Positions 1 to 7,755 of a stretch of DNA of 17,570 bases are shown here, in pieces. The stretch lies in contig JAISDV010000083.1 of the NCBI GenBank assembly GCA_031264545.1, positions 1 through 17,570 on the forward strand, in the 5' to 3' direction. The notes below the pieces were generated by a model. It made no database searches. It worked only from the letters and a program-made list of their open reading frames with translations, and was not told where the DNA came from. The translations under genes were made by a program, and so were the position numbers. This DNA comes from Oscillospiraceae bacterium. Its GTDB lineage: Bacteria; Bacillota; Clostridia; Oscillospirales; Oscillospiraceae. Each line of letters starts with the position of its first letter. Position 1 is the stretch's first letter.

Positions 1-651
1 ATCGACGCCCGGCGGACGGTACACCCGCTGATTTTCCAGCCCGTTCCGAACGATCTTGTTACGAGCGCGCCGCTCCTCATTACAGGCGCCAACGCCTCCG
101 GCAAATCCACATACCTGAAAACCGCGGCGCTTTGCGCTGTTATGGCGCAGAGCGTCTGCACCTGCACGGCGGAAGCCTATCACGCGAGCGCATTTCGTAT
201 CTATTCCTCCATAGCGCTGGCGGATGATCTTCTTGCGGGGGAGAGCTATTATATCGTTGAGACGAAATCCTTAAGGCGCATTCTGGAGAGCACGGGCGGG
301 AACGGTCCCGTGCTCGGTGTGATCGACGAGGTGCTCCGCGGCACGAATACTGTGGAGCGTATCGCCGCTTCCAGCCAAGTGCTGTCCGCTCTGGCCGAAC
401 AGGGCGCGCTCTGCCTCGCGGCCACGCATGATATCGAGCTGTGCGTCCTGCTGAAGGGCCAGTACCGTCTCTGCCATTTCGAAGAGACTGTGGGCGAGAC
501 GGACATGACATTCGATTATCTGCTCAGAGAAGGGCCTGCGCAAACGCGAAACGCCATCAATCTTCTGAAAATCATGGGCTTTGACGATATTCTTGTAGAA
601 AAAGCGCACGCCAGGGCCGACCGCTATCTGACGGAGGGCGTGTGGCGCTGA
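1..651 (+). CDS. MutS-family ATPase, C-terminal part (5' end outside window)
   Basis: The reading frame is open from base 1 and runs 216 codons to TGA at 649-651, so the gene starts upstream of the window. It contains a MutS-type Walker A loop (G-A-N-A-S-G-K-S-T, visible residues 29-37), a Walker B with the IDEVLRGTN signature (about residues 108-116) and the following T-H pair (about 142-143) of the MutS ATPase core. MutS-family proteins use this ABC-type ATPase to bind mismatched or branched DNA as dimers. The loop differs from the GPNMAGKST of true MutS and resembles the small MutS-like proteins of Clostridia, so mismatch repair should not be assumed. There is no sign of the long C-terminal extension or Smr domain of MutS2. 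The family is certain; the subfamily is not, because the N-terminal clamp and lever domains cannot be seen. Confidence 0.85.
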   Translation: MDARRTVHPLIFQPVPNDLVTSAPLLITGANASGKSTYLKTAALCAVMAQSVCTCTAEAYHASAFRIYSSIALADDLLAGESYYIVETKSLRRILESTGGNGPVLGVIDEVLRGTNTVERIAASSQVLSALAEQGALCLAATHDIELCVLLKGQYRLCHFEETVGETDMTFDYLLREGPAQTRNAINLLKIMGFDDILVEKAHARADRYLTEGVWR

Positions 652-671
652 CGCCGCGCGGACCGGATGAA

Positions 672-710
672 AACAGAGCTTCTCATGCCCGGGCATGATG
701 AAGCTCTGTT
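672..710. terminator. Long perfect hairpin between convergent genes (likely bidirectional terminator)
   Basis: Arms AACAGAGCTTC (672-682) and GAAGCTCTGTT (700-710) pair perfectly. They enclose a 16-base palindrome, TCATGCCC/GGGCATGA (683-698), with one unpaired T at 699. The hairpin lies between the stop of the MutS-like gene (651) and the stop of the minus-strand Clp gene (745), where a shared terminator is expected. Neither side has a clear T-run, only TTT on the minus strand, so termination is inferred from the structure and position. Confidence 0.6.
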
Positions 711-744
711 GTACGTGATACCGCGCCTTGTGTTCCGCGCGCGG

Positions 745-3075
745 TTAAAGGGCGGTGATTTTCGGTTTGTCATCCTCGACCGTGACGGTGATCCCGGTGA
801 CCCTGCCGTGGCAGTGGTCGATGATTTCCGTCGCCATCGCGTCCTCGAGCTCCTTCTGGATGAGCCTGCGCAGGTTGCGCGCGCCGTAGGTGAGCGAATA
901 GCTCTTTTTGGCGAGGTAGCCGATGAGCGCGCCGTCATAGCGCAGCGTGACGCCCTTTTCCCGCATGGCGGTGTTCAGCTCCTCGAGCATGAGTTCCGCG
1001 ATACTGCAGAAGTTTTCCTCACTGAGACTGTTGAAATAGACGATCTCGTCGATACGGTTGAGGAATTCGGGGCGAAGGAAGTCCTTGAGGGCCTTCATCG
1101 CCTTATCCGCACCGAGATCGGTGACTGTTCCGCCGAAGCCAAGGCGGCCTTCCTTGCGGTCGCTGCCGGCATTGGTGGTCATAATGATAACGGTGTTTTC
1201 AAAGTTGACTGTCCGGCCCTGCGCGTCCGTTACCCGGCCATCGTCCAGAATCTGGAGCAGGACGTTCATCACGTCCGGATGCGCCTTCTCGATTTCGTCG
1301 AAGAGTATGACGGAATAGGGCTTGCGCCGGATTTTTTCGGTCAGCTGGCCGGCCTCGTCATAGCCGACGTAGCCCGGGGGCGAGCCGATGATGCGCGAGA
1401 CGGAGTGCTTTTCCATGAATTCGGACATGTCGAGACGGATCAGCGACTCGGGGGAGTTGAACAGATCCTGCGCGAGGCGCTTGACAAGCTCCGTTTTGCC
1501 GACGCCGGTGCTGCCGACGAAAATGAAGCTGACAGGCTTGTGCTTCGCCGAAAGACCGATGCGGCTGCGCTTGATCGCCGCGCAGACGGTATCCACGGCC
1601 TGATCCTGGCCGATGAGGTGCGCCTTGAGACGAGTGTGCAGCCCGGCCAGGCGCCGGAACTCGTCCTCGCGGATGCTGCTGGCCGGAATTTTTGTCCACA
1701 GCTCGATGACGCGGGCGAGGTTCTCCTCGGTCAGCGCGGGCCGGCCCTTCGCGCGCAGCTGCATCTGCTCGTCTGTAAGCTGGAGGGAGCTGCTGCGTAT
1801 TTCAGCGAGACGGGCGAAGTTTGAGTCGCTTCCGCTGTCGGCCAGAAGCAGCTCGCGCTCCTTGTCGAGATCCGCGAGCGCCTTGCTGATCAGGCTCATC
1901 CGCGCGATCTCCGGGTTTTTGAGGTTGACGTCCGAGCAGGCTTCATCGATGAGGTCGATGGCCTTATCGGGCAGGTAGCGGTCTGTGATATAACGCTCGC
2001 TCATAAGGACGGCCCTGCGGCACATTTCCTCGGAGATCGTGACGCCGTGGTAGTCCTCGTAGTAATGGGCGATGCCCTTGAGTATTTTCACACTGTCGTC
2101 GAGCGAGGGCTCCGCGACCGTGACGGGCTGGAACCTGCGTTCCAGGGCGGCGTCCTTTTCAATGTGCTTGCGGTATTCGGTAAAGGTGGTCGCGCCGATC
2201 ACCTGGATCTCGCCCCTGGAAAGGGCGGGCTTGAGGATATTGGCGGCGTTCATGCTGCCCTCGGCGTCGCCCGCGCCGACGATGTTGTGTACCTCGTCGA
2301 TCACGAGGATGATGTTGCCCTGCTTGCGGATCTCCTCGATCAGGCCCTTCATGCGGCTCTCGAACTGACCGCGGAACTGTGTGCCGGCGACGAGGGCGGT
2401 CAGGTCAAGAAGCATGACCTCCTTGTCGCGGAGCTTGAAGGGAACCTGCCCGTCCGCTATGCGCTGGGCAAGTCCCTCGGCGATCGCCGTTTTGCCGACG
2501 CCGGGCTCGCCGATTAGGCAGGGGTTATTCTTCTGCCGGCGGTTCAATATCTGGATGACGCGCTCGAGCTCCTCCGCGCGGCCGATCATGCTGTCGAGCC
2601 GGCCCTCACTCGCGCGCTCGGTCAGATTGATGCAGTAGTTGTTGAGAAATTTGAGCTTTGTGTTGTTCCGTGAAAGCGGTTCCTTGGTCTCGCTCTTCGA
2701 GGCACGGGGTTCATAGGACTGCGGCGGCTGGGGAAAGGTGCTGTTGAGCGGGTTAAAAACGCTGTCCGCCCCGAAAAGCCTGTTGAGATAGGGGAAGGTC
2801 GCGGTTTTGCCGGCCTCGTCTTCGGGAAGGTCGAGCGCGTCCGTTTCGGCCGGCTCCTCGCCGGAACCCATGACGGCGGACATTTCGCTGGTGATCGAGT
2901 CGAGGTCGTCGTCGGTAATACCCATTTTATTCATAATATCGTCGACGGGCCTGATGTGGAGCTCACGGGCGCACTTGAGGCACAGGCCTTCGTTCACGGT
3001 CCGCCCGTTTTCGGTCTTGGCAATAAAAATCACGGCCATATTTTTTTTGCATCGCGCACAAATTGTCGGCTGCAT
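745..3075 (-). CDS. clpE: ClpE-like AAA+ unfoldase (zinc-finger Clp ATPase)
   Basis: This is a 776-residue Hsp100/Clp class I ATPase that should unfold proteins and pass them to ClpP in the cytoplasm. Residues 6-35 form an N-terminal zinc finger (C6-x2-C9 ... C32-x2-C35), which distinguishes ClpE from ClpC and ClpA. AAA1 has Walker A GEPGVGKT (189-196), Walker B LVIDE (257-261) and the LERRF arginine finger (311-315). A short middle domain covers about 390-470. AAA2 has Walker A GSTGVGKT (521-528), Walker B ILFDE (590-594) and sensor-2 GAR (731-733). An LGF tripeptide at 645-647 lies where ClpP-docking loops occur, so it probably works with ClpP. The start is set by AAGGAGAA seven bases upstream. 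It is the last gene of a DUF5711-cvpA-clp run. No CtsR operator was recognised in the 43-base gap upstream, so heat-shock control is not evident. Confidence 0.9.
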   Translation of the reverse strand: MQPTICARCKKNMAVIFIAKTENGRTVNEGLCLKCARELHIRPVDDIMNKMGITDDDLDSITSEMSAVMGSGEEPAETDALDLPEDEAGKTATFPYLNRLFGADSVFNPLNSTFPQPPQSYEPRASKSETKEPLSRNNTKLKFLNNYCINLTERASEGRLDSMIGRAEELERVIQILNRRQKNNPCLIGEPGVGKTAIAEGLAQRIADGQVPFKLRDKEVMLLDLTALVAGTQFRGQFESRMKGLIEEIRKQGNIILVIDEVHNIVGAGDAEGSMNAANILKPALSRGEIQVIGATTFTEYRKHIEKDAALERRFQPVTVAEPSLDDSVKILKGIAHYYEDYHGVTISEEMCRRAVLMSERYITDRYLPDKAIDLIDEACSDVNLKNPEIARMSLISKALADLDKERELLLADSGSDSNFARLAEIRSSSLQLTDEQMQLRAKGRPALTEENLARVIELWTKIPASSIREDEFRRLAGLHTRLKAHLIGQDQAVDTVCAAIKRSRIGLSAKHKPVSFIFVGSTGVGKTELVKRLAQDLFNSPESLIRLDMSEFMEKHSVSRIIGSPPGYVGYDEAGQLTEKIRRKPYSVILFDEIEKAHPDVMNVLLQILDDGRVTDAQGRTVNFENTVIIMTTNAGSDRKEGRLGFGGTVTDLGADKAMKALKDFLRPEFLNRIDEIVYFNSLSEENFCSIAELMLEELNTAMREKGVTLRYDGALIGYLAKKSYSLTYGARNLRRLIQKELEDAMATEIIDHCHGRVTGITVTVEDDKPKITAL

Positions 3076-3110
3076 AGTTTGTTCTCCTTGAGTCAGAAAT
3101 GGCTTTTTAT

Positions 3111-3124
3111 CTGTGACCTCACAG
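3111..3124. promoter_or_regulatory. Short dyad upstream of clpE
   Basis: CTGTGA-CC-TCACAG is a 6-base inverted repeat that overlaps the cvpA stop and lies about 36 bases upstream of the clpE start. It could be a small operator or a weak RNA hairpin. It does not match the CtsR heptad repeat, and the two-base centre does not fit a CRP/FNR site. The function is unknown. Confidence 0.2.
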
Positions 3125-3844
3125 CATCAGTATAAGCGGCATGAAGTTCAGCTTCAGAAACAGCGCCGTCAAAAGCGTGCGGGTCATCTCAGACTCCGGC
3201 AGGAAGATTCCGCAGAATCTGAGCGCCCAGACGAGGAGCATACATAAGAGTATACCCGTTACGCCGCCCGCGGCCGCACCGCCGATGATATTGAGCTTTT
3301 CCTGTCCGGGAATTTTGAAGCTGAGATTAAAAAGATTGCCGATTACTGTGAGTATTATAACGCTCAGCAGGAAAAAAAGCAGGAAAATCATGACATACGC
3401 CATAGCCTGGCAGGCGCCGTCCACAATGGCATAGGAAAGCGTCACGCCGCTTTCCTCGGAAAGCGTGACAGCCCTTTCCGCCATGCGCTCCGCGGCGGAG
3501 CCGTAAACGCCGACGCTCTTATAACTGTTGACGCACAGCGCCTGCCTGATTTGGGGATTCCGCTCGATCGCGTCGTCTATCGAGAGACCCGCGCCGCCCG
3601 CGCCGAGGACCGTGTCGAGGCTCTCGCTGATCACGCCCTCGGTGCCATCCATGTATCCGCTGAGAAAAGGCCGGAGAACGGGCTTCATTTCGGTCGAAAA
3701 GATATCCCCCATGAGATCGCCCACATACAGAGATATTATTATGGAAAGTATCGTTCCTATGCACATGACAAGACCTTTTTTGTAGCCGTTCCAAATACAG
3801 AAAAGCAGAATGATCAGCAGAACCGCGTCAAATATAAACCTCAT
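3119..3844 (-). CDS. CvpA-family membrane protein
   Basis: This 241-residue protein has hydrophobic segments at about residues 5-19, 26-45, 145-170 and 185-208. An extracytoplasmic or loop region of about 90 residues lies between the second and third segments. The N-terminal pattern, with a membrane helix, then W-N-G-Y-K-K-G-L and a second helix, is typical of the CvpA/colicin V production family. Members sit in the inner membrane and have been linked to peptide secretion and envelope stress tolerance, but their biochemical role is unresolved. A GAGGTAAGG ribosome site precedes the ATG. The gene lies 81 bases after the DUF5711 gene and 43 bases before clpE on the same strand, which suggests an operon with a link between envelope and proteostasis. 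Family assignment is good; function is open. Confidence 0.75.
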   Translation of the reverse strand: MRFIFDAVLLIILLFCIWNGYKKGLVMCIGTILSIIISLYVGDLMGDIFSTEMKPVLRPFLSGYMDGTEGVISESLDTVLGAGGAGLSIDDAIERNPQIRQALCVNSYKSVGVYGSAAERMAERAVTLSEESGVTLSYAIVDGACQAMAYVMIFLLFFLLSVIILTVIGNLFNLSFKIPGQEKLNIIGGAAAGGVTGILLCMLLVWALRFCGIFLPESEMTRTLLTALFLKLNFMPLILML

Positions 3845-3925
3845 ACCTTACCTCACGTTATACGGACTTGAAGCTGTCCGCGCTTTTTATCGATATTCCG
3901 TCCTGCCAGACGACGGAAATCTGTT

Positions 3926-5050
3926 TCAGCTGAATTCGCAGTTCTCACCGTATCGGGAGGAGAGCAGAAGAACGCCGCCCTTCGGCAGTAAAACAGCCGA
4001 AGAAAAACCGGGCACGACGCGGTTCCGCGCGAGCAGACGCAAATCGCCGGAATAAAGGGCGATATCGGCTGCGCCGAGGACGAGAAGCCTTCCGTCCTGT
4101 GAGGCGAGCGAAAGGGGATCGGCGGCAAGCGCAAGCTCCGAGGGACTGCTGCCGTCTGCGTTAAAGCCGACGAGAAGAACGTCGCTGCCTGAGACGTATT
4201 TGCTCAGGACGACTGCCCGGACGCTCTCACTCAGTTCAAAATCGGCCAGAAAGCTGCTGCCGAAGTCATAGACCGAAAGCGCCTCGCCGCCGGAAGAAAA
4301 GAAGCTGATTGCGCTTTCGGAGAGCACGCAAAAATTTCCGCCCGCTTCAAAGCTGAGCTTGAACGCGACGGTGTTCGGAAGGGAAACGGAGGCATATTCC
4401 TCCTCGCTGTCGAGCCTGAAAAGGTGCACGACGCTGCCCGTCGCTTCGACGCAGAGCGCCGCGAGACTTGTGCCGTCGGGAGAAACGGCGGCGTCCACGA
4501 GATAGCCCGTGCCGGAATACCATTTGTACACGTCCTCGAGCCGGGCGTCGTAGACCGTTACGCTGCCCTTGTACCCGGGCTCGCAGCCGGAGACGGCATA
4601 AAATCCGGAGACGCTTACCGAGACGGAAATAATTTCGGACTCGCGGTCGAGCCTGACAAATTCCCCATCCAGATAGACACGCAGGGAATAGCCGCCGACG
4701 TCGTAGAAAGCGCAGCCTGCCTTGTTCGCGCAGACCGCGGGATTCGCCATCGCGAAGACCTCGCGCGAGACGGTGCTCCCGTCCCTGCCGAGAAGCTGAA
4801 GCCCCGTGGTCGAAGCGACAGCCAGATTTTCGCCCATGAGGGCGAAGCTCTGCCTTGAACCGGTTTCGTATGTAAACGGCTCGCTGTTTGAAACCATGTC
4901 GGCGAGATCCTCCGAGCGCCCGGAGAGCGCGGCAGAGGAGAACTTGTCCCGGTAAAGAAAGACGAGCGCGGCTGTGACCACCGCGAGGATCGTGAGAAGC
5001 ACGGCGGATATTCTGCTGTTTTTCCGTTTCGATCGCTCTGAACGCACCAT
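3926..5050 (-). CDS. Membrane-anchored DUF5711-type (beta-propeller-like) protein
   Basis: This 374-residue protein has a basic N-terminus (residues 1-13, RSERSKRKNSR), one transmembrane helix (about 14-33) and a large extracytoplasmic domain. That domain contains repeated blade-like units, such as VAVASTTGLQLL-type strands, SPDG (about 192-195) and several GxxLxVYD-like stretches. This is the architecture of the DUF5711 family of Clostridia, usually predicted as a WD40/YVTN-like propeller. No catalytic residues are recognised. A GGAG ribosome site eight bases upstream supports the ATG at 5050. An extended -10 promoter about 160 bases upstream probably starts the DUF5711-cvpA-clpE transcript. 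The function is unknown; a scaffold or sensor in the envelope is only a guess. Confidence 0.65.
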   Translation of the reverse strand: MVRSERSKRKNSRISAVLLTILAVVTAALVFLYRDKFSSAALSGRSEDLADMVSNSEPFTYETGSRQSFALMGENLAVASTTGLQLLGRDGSTVSREVFAMANPAVCANKAGCAFYDVGGYSLRVYLDGEFVRLDRESEIISVSVSVSGFYAVSGCEPGYKGSVTVYDARLEDVYKWYSGTGYLVDAAVSPDGTSLAALCVEATGSVVHLFRLDSEEEYASVSLPNTVAFKLSFEAGGNFCVLSESAISFFSSGGEALSVYDFGSSFLADFELSESVRAVVLSKYVSGSDVLLVGFNADGSSPSELALAADPLSLASQDGRLLVLGAADIALYSGDLRLLARNRVVPGFSSAVLLPKGGVLLLSSRYGENCEFS

Positions 5051-5147
5051 AGTCTGACTCCACGCTGCAGGGAATTGACGGCGAATATGCTCGAAGAGCC
5101 GACATTGACGCGGCCATTACAGTATGAACGCAGTGCATAATATCAGG

Positions 5148-5176
5148 TGCCATACGGCGCAGCCTGCGCCGCGGCA
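5148..5176. other. GC-rich hairpin in the leader of the DUF5711 operon
   Basis: The arms are TGCC (5148-5151) with CGGCGCA (5155-5161), and TGCGCCG (5165-5171) with GGCA (5173-5176). The loop is GCC, with a small internal loop between the two helices. The hairpin lies between the predicted promoter (5207-5215) and the DUF5711 start (5050). There is no T-run on either strand, so it looks more like leader structure than a terminator. The remaining gap of about 200 bases shows nothing else recognisable. Confidence 0.35.
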
Positions 5177-5206
5177 TGAGATCGCATATCATAATCGCCC
5201 GCGGTT

Positions 5207-5215
5207 ATTATAGCA
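5207..5215 (-). promoter_or_regulatory. Extended -10 promoter of the DUF5711-cvpA-clpE operon
   Basis: On the minus strand the sequence reads TGC-TATAAT (5215 to 5207), an extended -10 element with a perfect hexamer. No good -35 is seen 17 bases upstream (TATATA), which is common for extended -10 promoters. It lies between truA and the DUF5711 gene and leaves a leader of about 150 bases. Confidence 0.6.
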
Positions 5216-5261
5216 CATTCTCCGAACAATATATAGATTTTCTGTAAAAAGCAGTCAGCGG

Positions 5262-6026
5262 TTACTTTCGCATCATTTCGCCAACCGCGCCCGGATACCA
5301 GATACGGGACATGAAAAGCCCCTGCGGCGGCATGGTCGGCCCCGTAAGGCGGCGGTCGCCGTCCTCGAGCAGGCCGGGAATGGCGGAAGGCTCGAGCTTG
5401 CCCAGTCCGGCGTAGACGACGGTGCCCATAATGGCGCGGACCATGTTGTAGAGAAAGCCGTCTGCGCAGACGCGCAGGGTGATCATGTCGCCCTCGGCGC
5501 CGATGTCGCACCAAAAGACGGTCCTGACCGTGGTTTTGGTTTCGGTTCCGGCGCTGCGCACGGCCTTGAAATCATGCGTCCCCACGAAGTGACCCGCGGC
5601 CGCCTTCATCCTGTCCAAATCGAGCAGGGAAGGGAAAAAGCAGGCACGGCCGGTGAGAAAGGGGTCGCGAATGCGGCTGTTGTGGAGCCGATAGATATAT
5701 TCTTTCTTTTCACAGGCGCGTATCGCGTTGAAGCTTTCTCCGGCCTCGACCGCGTACACGGCGGCAATATCCCGGGGGAGAAGGGCGTTGAGGGCGGGGG
5801 GGATACGGTCCGCCGGAATGCGGCAGCCGGTCCTGAAGCTCGCGCAATAACGCAGGGCATGGACGCCCGCATCCGTTCTGCCGCAGCCGACGGCCCTGAC
5901 CGGGTGCCCGCAGATTTTCGACAGCGCCTTTTCCAGTGTTTCGGCAACCGTTATCGCATTTTTCTGCACCTGCCAGCCGTGGTAGCGCGTGCCATCATAG
6001 GCAAGGCGGAGGGCAATGTTCCTCAT
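5262..6026 (-). CDS. truA: tRNA pseudouridine(38-40) synthase TruA
   Basis: This 254-residue protein isomerises uridines 38-40 of the tRNA anticodon stem-loop to pseudouridine. The catalytic aspartate is D52 in the G-R-T-D-A-G-V-H-A motif (49-57). The N-terminal YDGTRYHGWQ block (10-19) and the C-terminal FLYNMVR block are also characteristic, and the length matches the family. The start ATG at 6026 follows GAGAGG. It lies 13 bases after ecfT, in the ecfA1-ecfA2-ecfT-truA order widely conserved in Firmicutes, and is probably translated from that polycistronic message. No terminator hairpin follows it, so some read-through into the DUF5711 operon is possible. Confidence 0.95.
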   Translation of the reverse strand: MRNIALRLAYDGTRYHGWQVQKNAITVAETLEKALSKICGHPVRAVGCGRTDAGVHALRYCASFRTGCRIPADRIPPALNALLPRDIAAVYAVEAGESFNAIRACEKKEYIYRLHNSRIRDPFLTGRACFFPSLLDLDRMKAAAGHFVGTHDFKAVRSAGTETKTTVRTVFWCDIGAEGDMITLRVCADGFLYNMVRAIMGTVVYAGLGKLEPSAIPGLLEDGDRRLTGPTMPPQGLFMSRIWYPGAVGEMMRK

Positions 6027-6039
6027 ATGGCATAACCTC

Positions 6040-6846
6040 TCAGAGTCCGAGGGAGGAAAGGACGGCGATCCCGGCGAGAAGGACGGAAAAGCCGGCGATC
6101 GTCAAAAAATCCCGGGCGCCCATACAGAGCTTTTTCATGCGTGTGCGGCCCTCGCCGCCGCGATAGCAGCGGGCCTCCATCGCGACGGCCAGCTCGTCCG
6201 CACGGCGAAAAGCGCTCACAAAGAGCGGAACGAGCAAGGGCAGCAGGGCTTTTACCCGCTCGGTCAGACGGCCGGTCTCGAAATTGGCTCCGCGCGCCTT
6301 TTGCGCGCTTGTGATTTTATCCGCTTCTTCGATCAGCGTCGGGATAAAACGCAGGGCGATACTCATCATCATCGCGAACTCGTGTACCGGAACGCGCAGC
6401 TTTTTCAGCGGGTTCATGATCAGCTCCAGCCCGTCGGTCAGCGCCATGGGCGTCGTCGTATAGGTCAGCAGGAAGGTCCCGCAGATCAGCAGCATGATGC
6501 GCAAAACCATAAAAAAAGCGGTTTTCAGTCCCTCTGTCGTGATGGTGAACACCCACCAGGAAAACAGCTGCGTCCCGCCGCGGGCGTAAAACACGTTCAG
6601 CACCGCAGTGAAAATGATGATAAGCAGAAGCGGCTTCAAGCCCCTCAGAAAGGCGGAAGGGCGGATCCCGGTGACGGCAACCGAAAAAACCAGCAGAAAA
6701 AGCATAAGCGCGTAGCTTATAAAGAACTTTGCCATAAAAAGCGCCGCGATGTATAAAACCGTGCACAGGAGCTTCGTTCTGGGATCAAGCCTGTGGATGA
6801 AGCTTTCACCGGGGAAATACTGGCCGAGCGTAATGTCCTTAAGCAT
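6040..6846 (-). CDS. ecfT: ECF transporter transmembrane subunit EcfT
   Basis: This 268-residue membrane subunit couples two EcfA ATPases to a substrate-binding S protein in energy-coupling factor transporters for vitamins or metals. It has several hydrophobic helices in the N-terminal half (about residues 26-60 and 70-130). The two short coupling motifs that contact the ATPases are present: KARGA (183-187) and ARCYRG (225-230). The ATG at 6846 is chosen because MLKDITLGQYFPG is the normal EcfT N-terminus and because it overlaps the ecfA2 stop by 8 bases (ATGCTTAA). The same frame stays open far upstream to 7197, but that part lies inside ecfA2 and is not expected to be coding. A run of nine G lies six bases before the ATG in place of a normal ribosome site, so translation is probably coupled to ecfA2. 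Confidence 0.93.
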   Translation of the reverse strand: MLKDITLGQYFPGESFIHRLDPRTKLLCTVLYIAALFMAKFFISYALMLFLLVFSVAVTGIRPSAFLRGLKPLLLIIIFTAVLNVFYARGGTQLFSWWVFTITTEGLKTAFFMVLRIMLLICGTFLLTYTTTPMALTDGLELIMNPLKKLRVPVHEFAMMMSIALRFIPTLIEEADKITSAQKARGANFETGRLTERVKALLPLLVPLFVSAFRRADELAVAMEARCYRGGEGRTRMKKLCMGARDFLTIAGFSVLLAGIAVLSSLGL

Positions 6847-7702
6847 CGGCCGCCCCCCCCCTGAGCGCGAGCACCGCATTGCGGAGCTGGGGAACCGTAT
6901 AGCAGCACGCCGGGACGACGACGCCAAGCGCGTGCAGGCGCGCTGCGATCTCCGTGACGACCGGAACGTCCAGCCCAATGGCACGGAGCGCTTCCGCCTG
7001 TGAAAAGACCTGCGCGGGGCTGCCGTCCATAACGATGTGACCGCCGTCGAACACGACAAGCCTTTCAGCGATGCGCGCGACGTCCTCCATGCTGTGCGAG
7101 ACGAGCAGAACGGTGGCGCCCGTGGCACGGCGGTAAGCGGCGATATTGCGCAGAATGCTTGCGCAGCCCTCGGGATCGAGGCCGGCTGTCGGCTCATCCA
7201 GAATCAGCGCCTCCGGGCGCATGGCAATAACACCGGCAATGGCGACTCTGCGCTTCTGCCCGCCGGAGAGCTCGAGCGGGGATTTATCAAACAACGTCTC
7301 CGGGACGCCGACGAAGCGGGCGGCCTCGCGCACGCGCTCGCCGATTTCCCTCCCGGAGAGCTTCATGTTGCGCGGGCCGAAGGCAATGTCCCGGTAGACC
7401 GTTTCCTCAAAAAGCTGGTATTCGGGGTATTGGAAGACCAGACCTACGCGGAAGCGCGCCTCACGGCGGCGCTTTTTGTCGGCGTTGATATCGGCCCCGT
7501 CGAGCAGCACCCTGCCGCCTGTCGGCGGGAGCAGCCCGTTCAGATGCTGGACGAAGGTGGACTTGCCGGAGCCGGTGCGTCCGATCAGCCCGACAAACTC
7601 ACCCCGGGCGATCTCCATAGTAACATTTTCAAGCGCCGTCTGCTCAAAGGGACTGCCCCTGCTGTAAACGTGCGTCAGCGCTTCGGTTTTTATGGTCGGC
7701 AT
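6839..7702 (-). CDS. ecfA2: ECF transporter ATPase EcfA2
   Basis: This 287-residue ABC ATPase is the second nucleotide-binding subunit of the ECF module and pairs with EcfA1 under EcfT. It has Walker A GRTGSGKS (41-48), Q-loop Q91, ABC signature LSGGQ (145-149), Walker B LILDEP (166-171) and a switch histidine in the VSHSMED stretch. The frame is open further upstream to 7789. The ATG at 7702 is preferred because AAAGGA lies about ten bases before it and MPTIKTEALTHVY is the normal start of the family; the longer form would overlap ecfA1. The last codons (R-G-G-A-A-D-A) contain a G9 homopolymer. The gap from ecfA1 is 53 bases. Confidence 0.93.
   Translation of the reverse strand: MPTIKTEALTHVYSRGSPFEQTALENVTMEIARGEFVGLIGRTGSGKSTFVQHLNGLLPPTGGRVLLDGADINADKKRRREARFRVGLVFQYPEYQLFEETVYRDIAFGPRNMKLSGREIGERVREAARFVGVPETLFDKSPLELSGGQKRRVAIAGVIAMRPEALILDEPTAGLDPEGCASILRNIAAYRRATGATVLLVSHSMEDVARIAERLVVFDGGHIVMDGSPAQVFSQAEALRAIGLDVPVVTEIAARLHALGVVVPACCYTVPQLRNAVLALRGGAADA
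6853..6861 (-). repeat. G9 homopolymer at the ecfA2/ecfT junction
   Basis: There are nine consecutive G on the coding (minus) strand, inside the last codons of ecfA2 and six bases before the ecfT ATG. Loss of one G would put ecfA2 in frame with ecfT through R-G-G-R-P-M, giving an EcfA2-EcfT fusion. The tract may also serve as the weak ribosome-binding element for ecfT. Confidence 0.6.
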
Positions 7703-7755
7703 ATATCTCTGATCCTTTGCTGCCGCGAAGCGGGAAAAACGCCCCTGCGGAGGTT

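Noticed and set aside
667..1824. 385-codon open frame on the plus strand, opposite clpE
   Set aside because: It is fully antisense to the well-supported Clp ATPase and starts inside the terminator hairpin. There is no family similarity and no ribosome site.
3111..3124. CRP/FNR- or CtsR-type operator before clpE
   Set aside because: The dyad has only two bases at its centre and lacks the GGTCAAA heptads, so no specific regulator can be named. It is kept only as an unassigned dyad.
3896..3918. Inverted repeat TTCCGTC/GACGGAA between the DUF5711 gene and cvpA as a terminator
   Set aside because: It is a 7-base stem with no T-run on the minus strand, and cvpA continues on the same strand. It is at most a weak processing or attenuation structure.
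4347..5192. 281-codon minus-strand frame covering the DUF5711 leader and gene
   Set aside because: It is arginine-rich, out of frame with the DUF5711 protein and has no domain. A leader peptide from its start was considered, but there is no ribosome site.
6847..7197. Upstream extension of the ecfT frame to 7197
   Set aside because: It overlaps ecfA2 in another frame and encodes arginine- and serine-rich sequence unlike EcfT. The native EcfT N-terminus starts at 6846.
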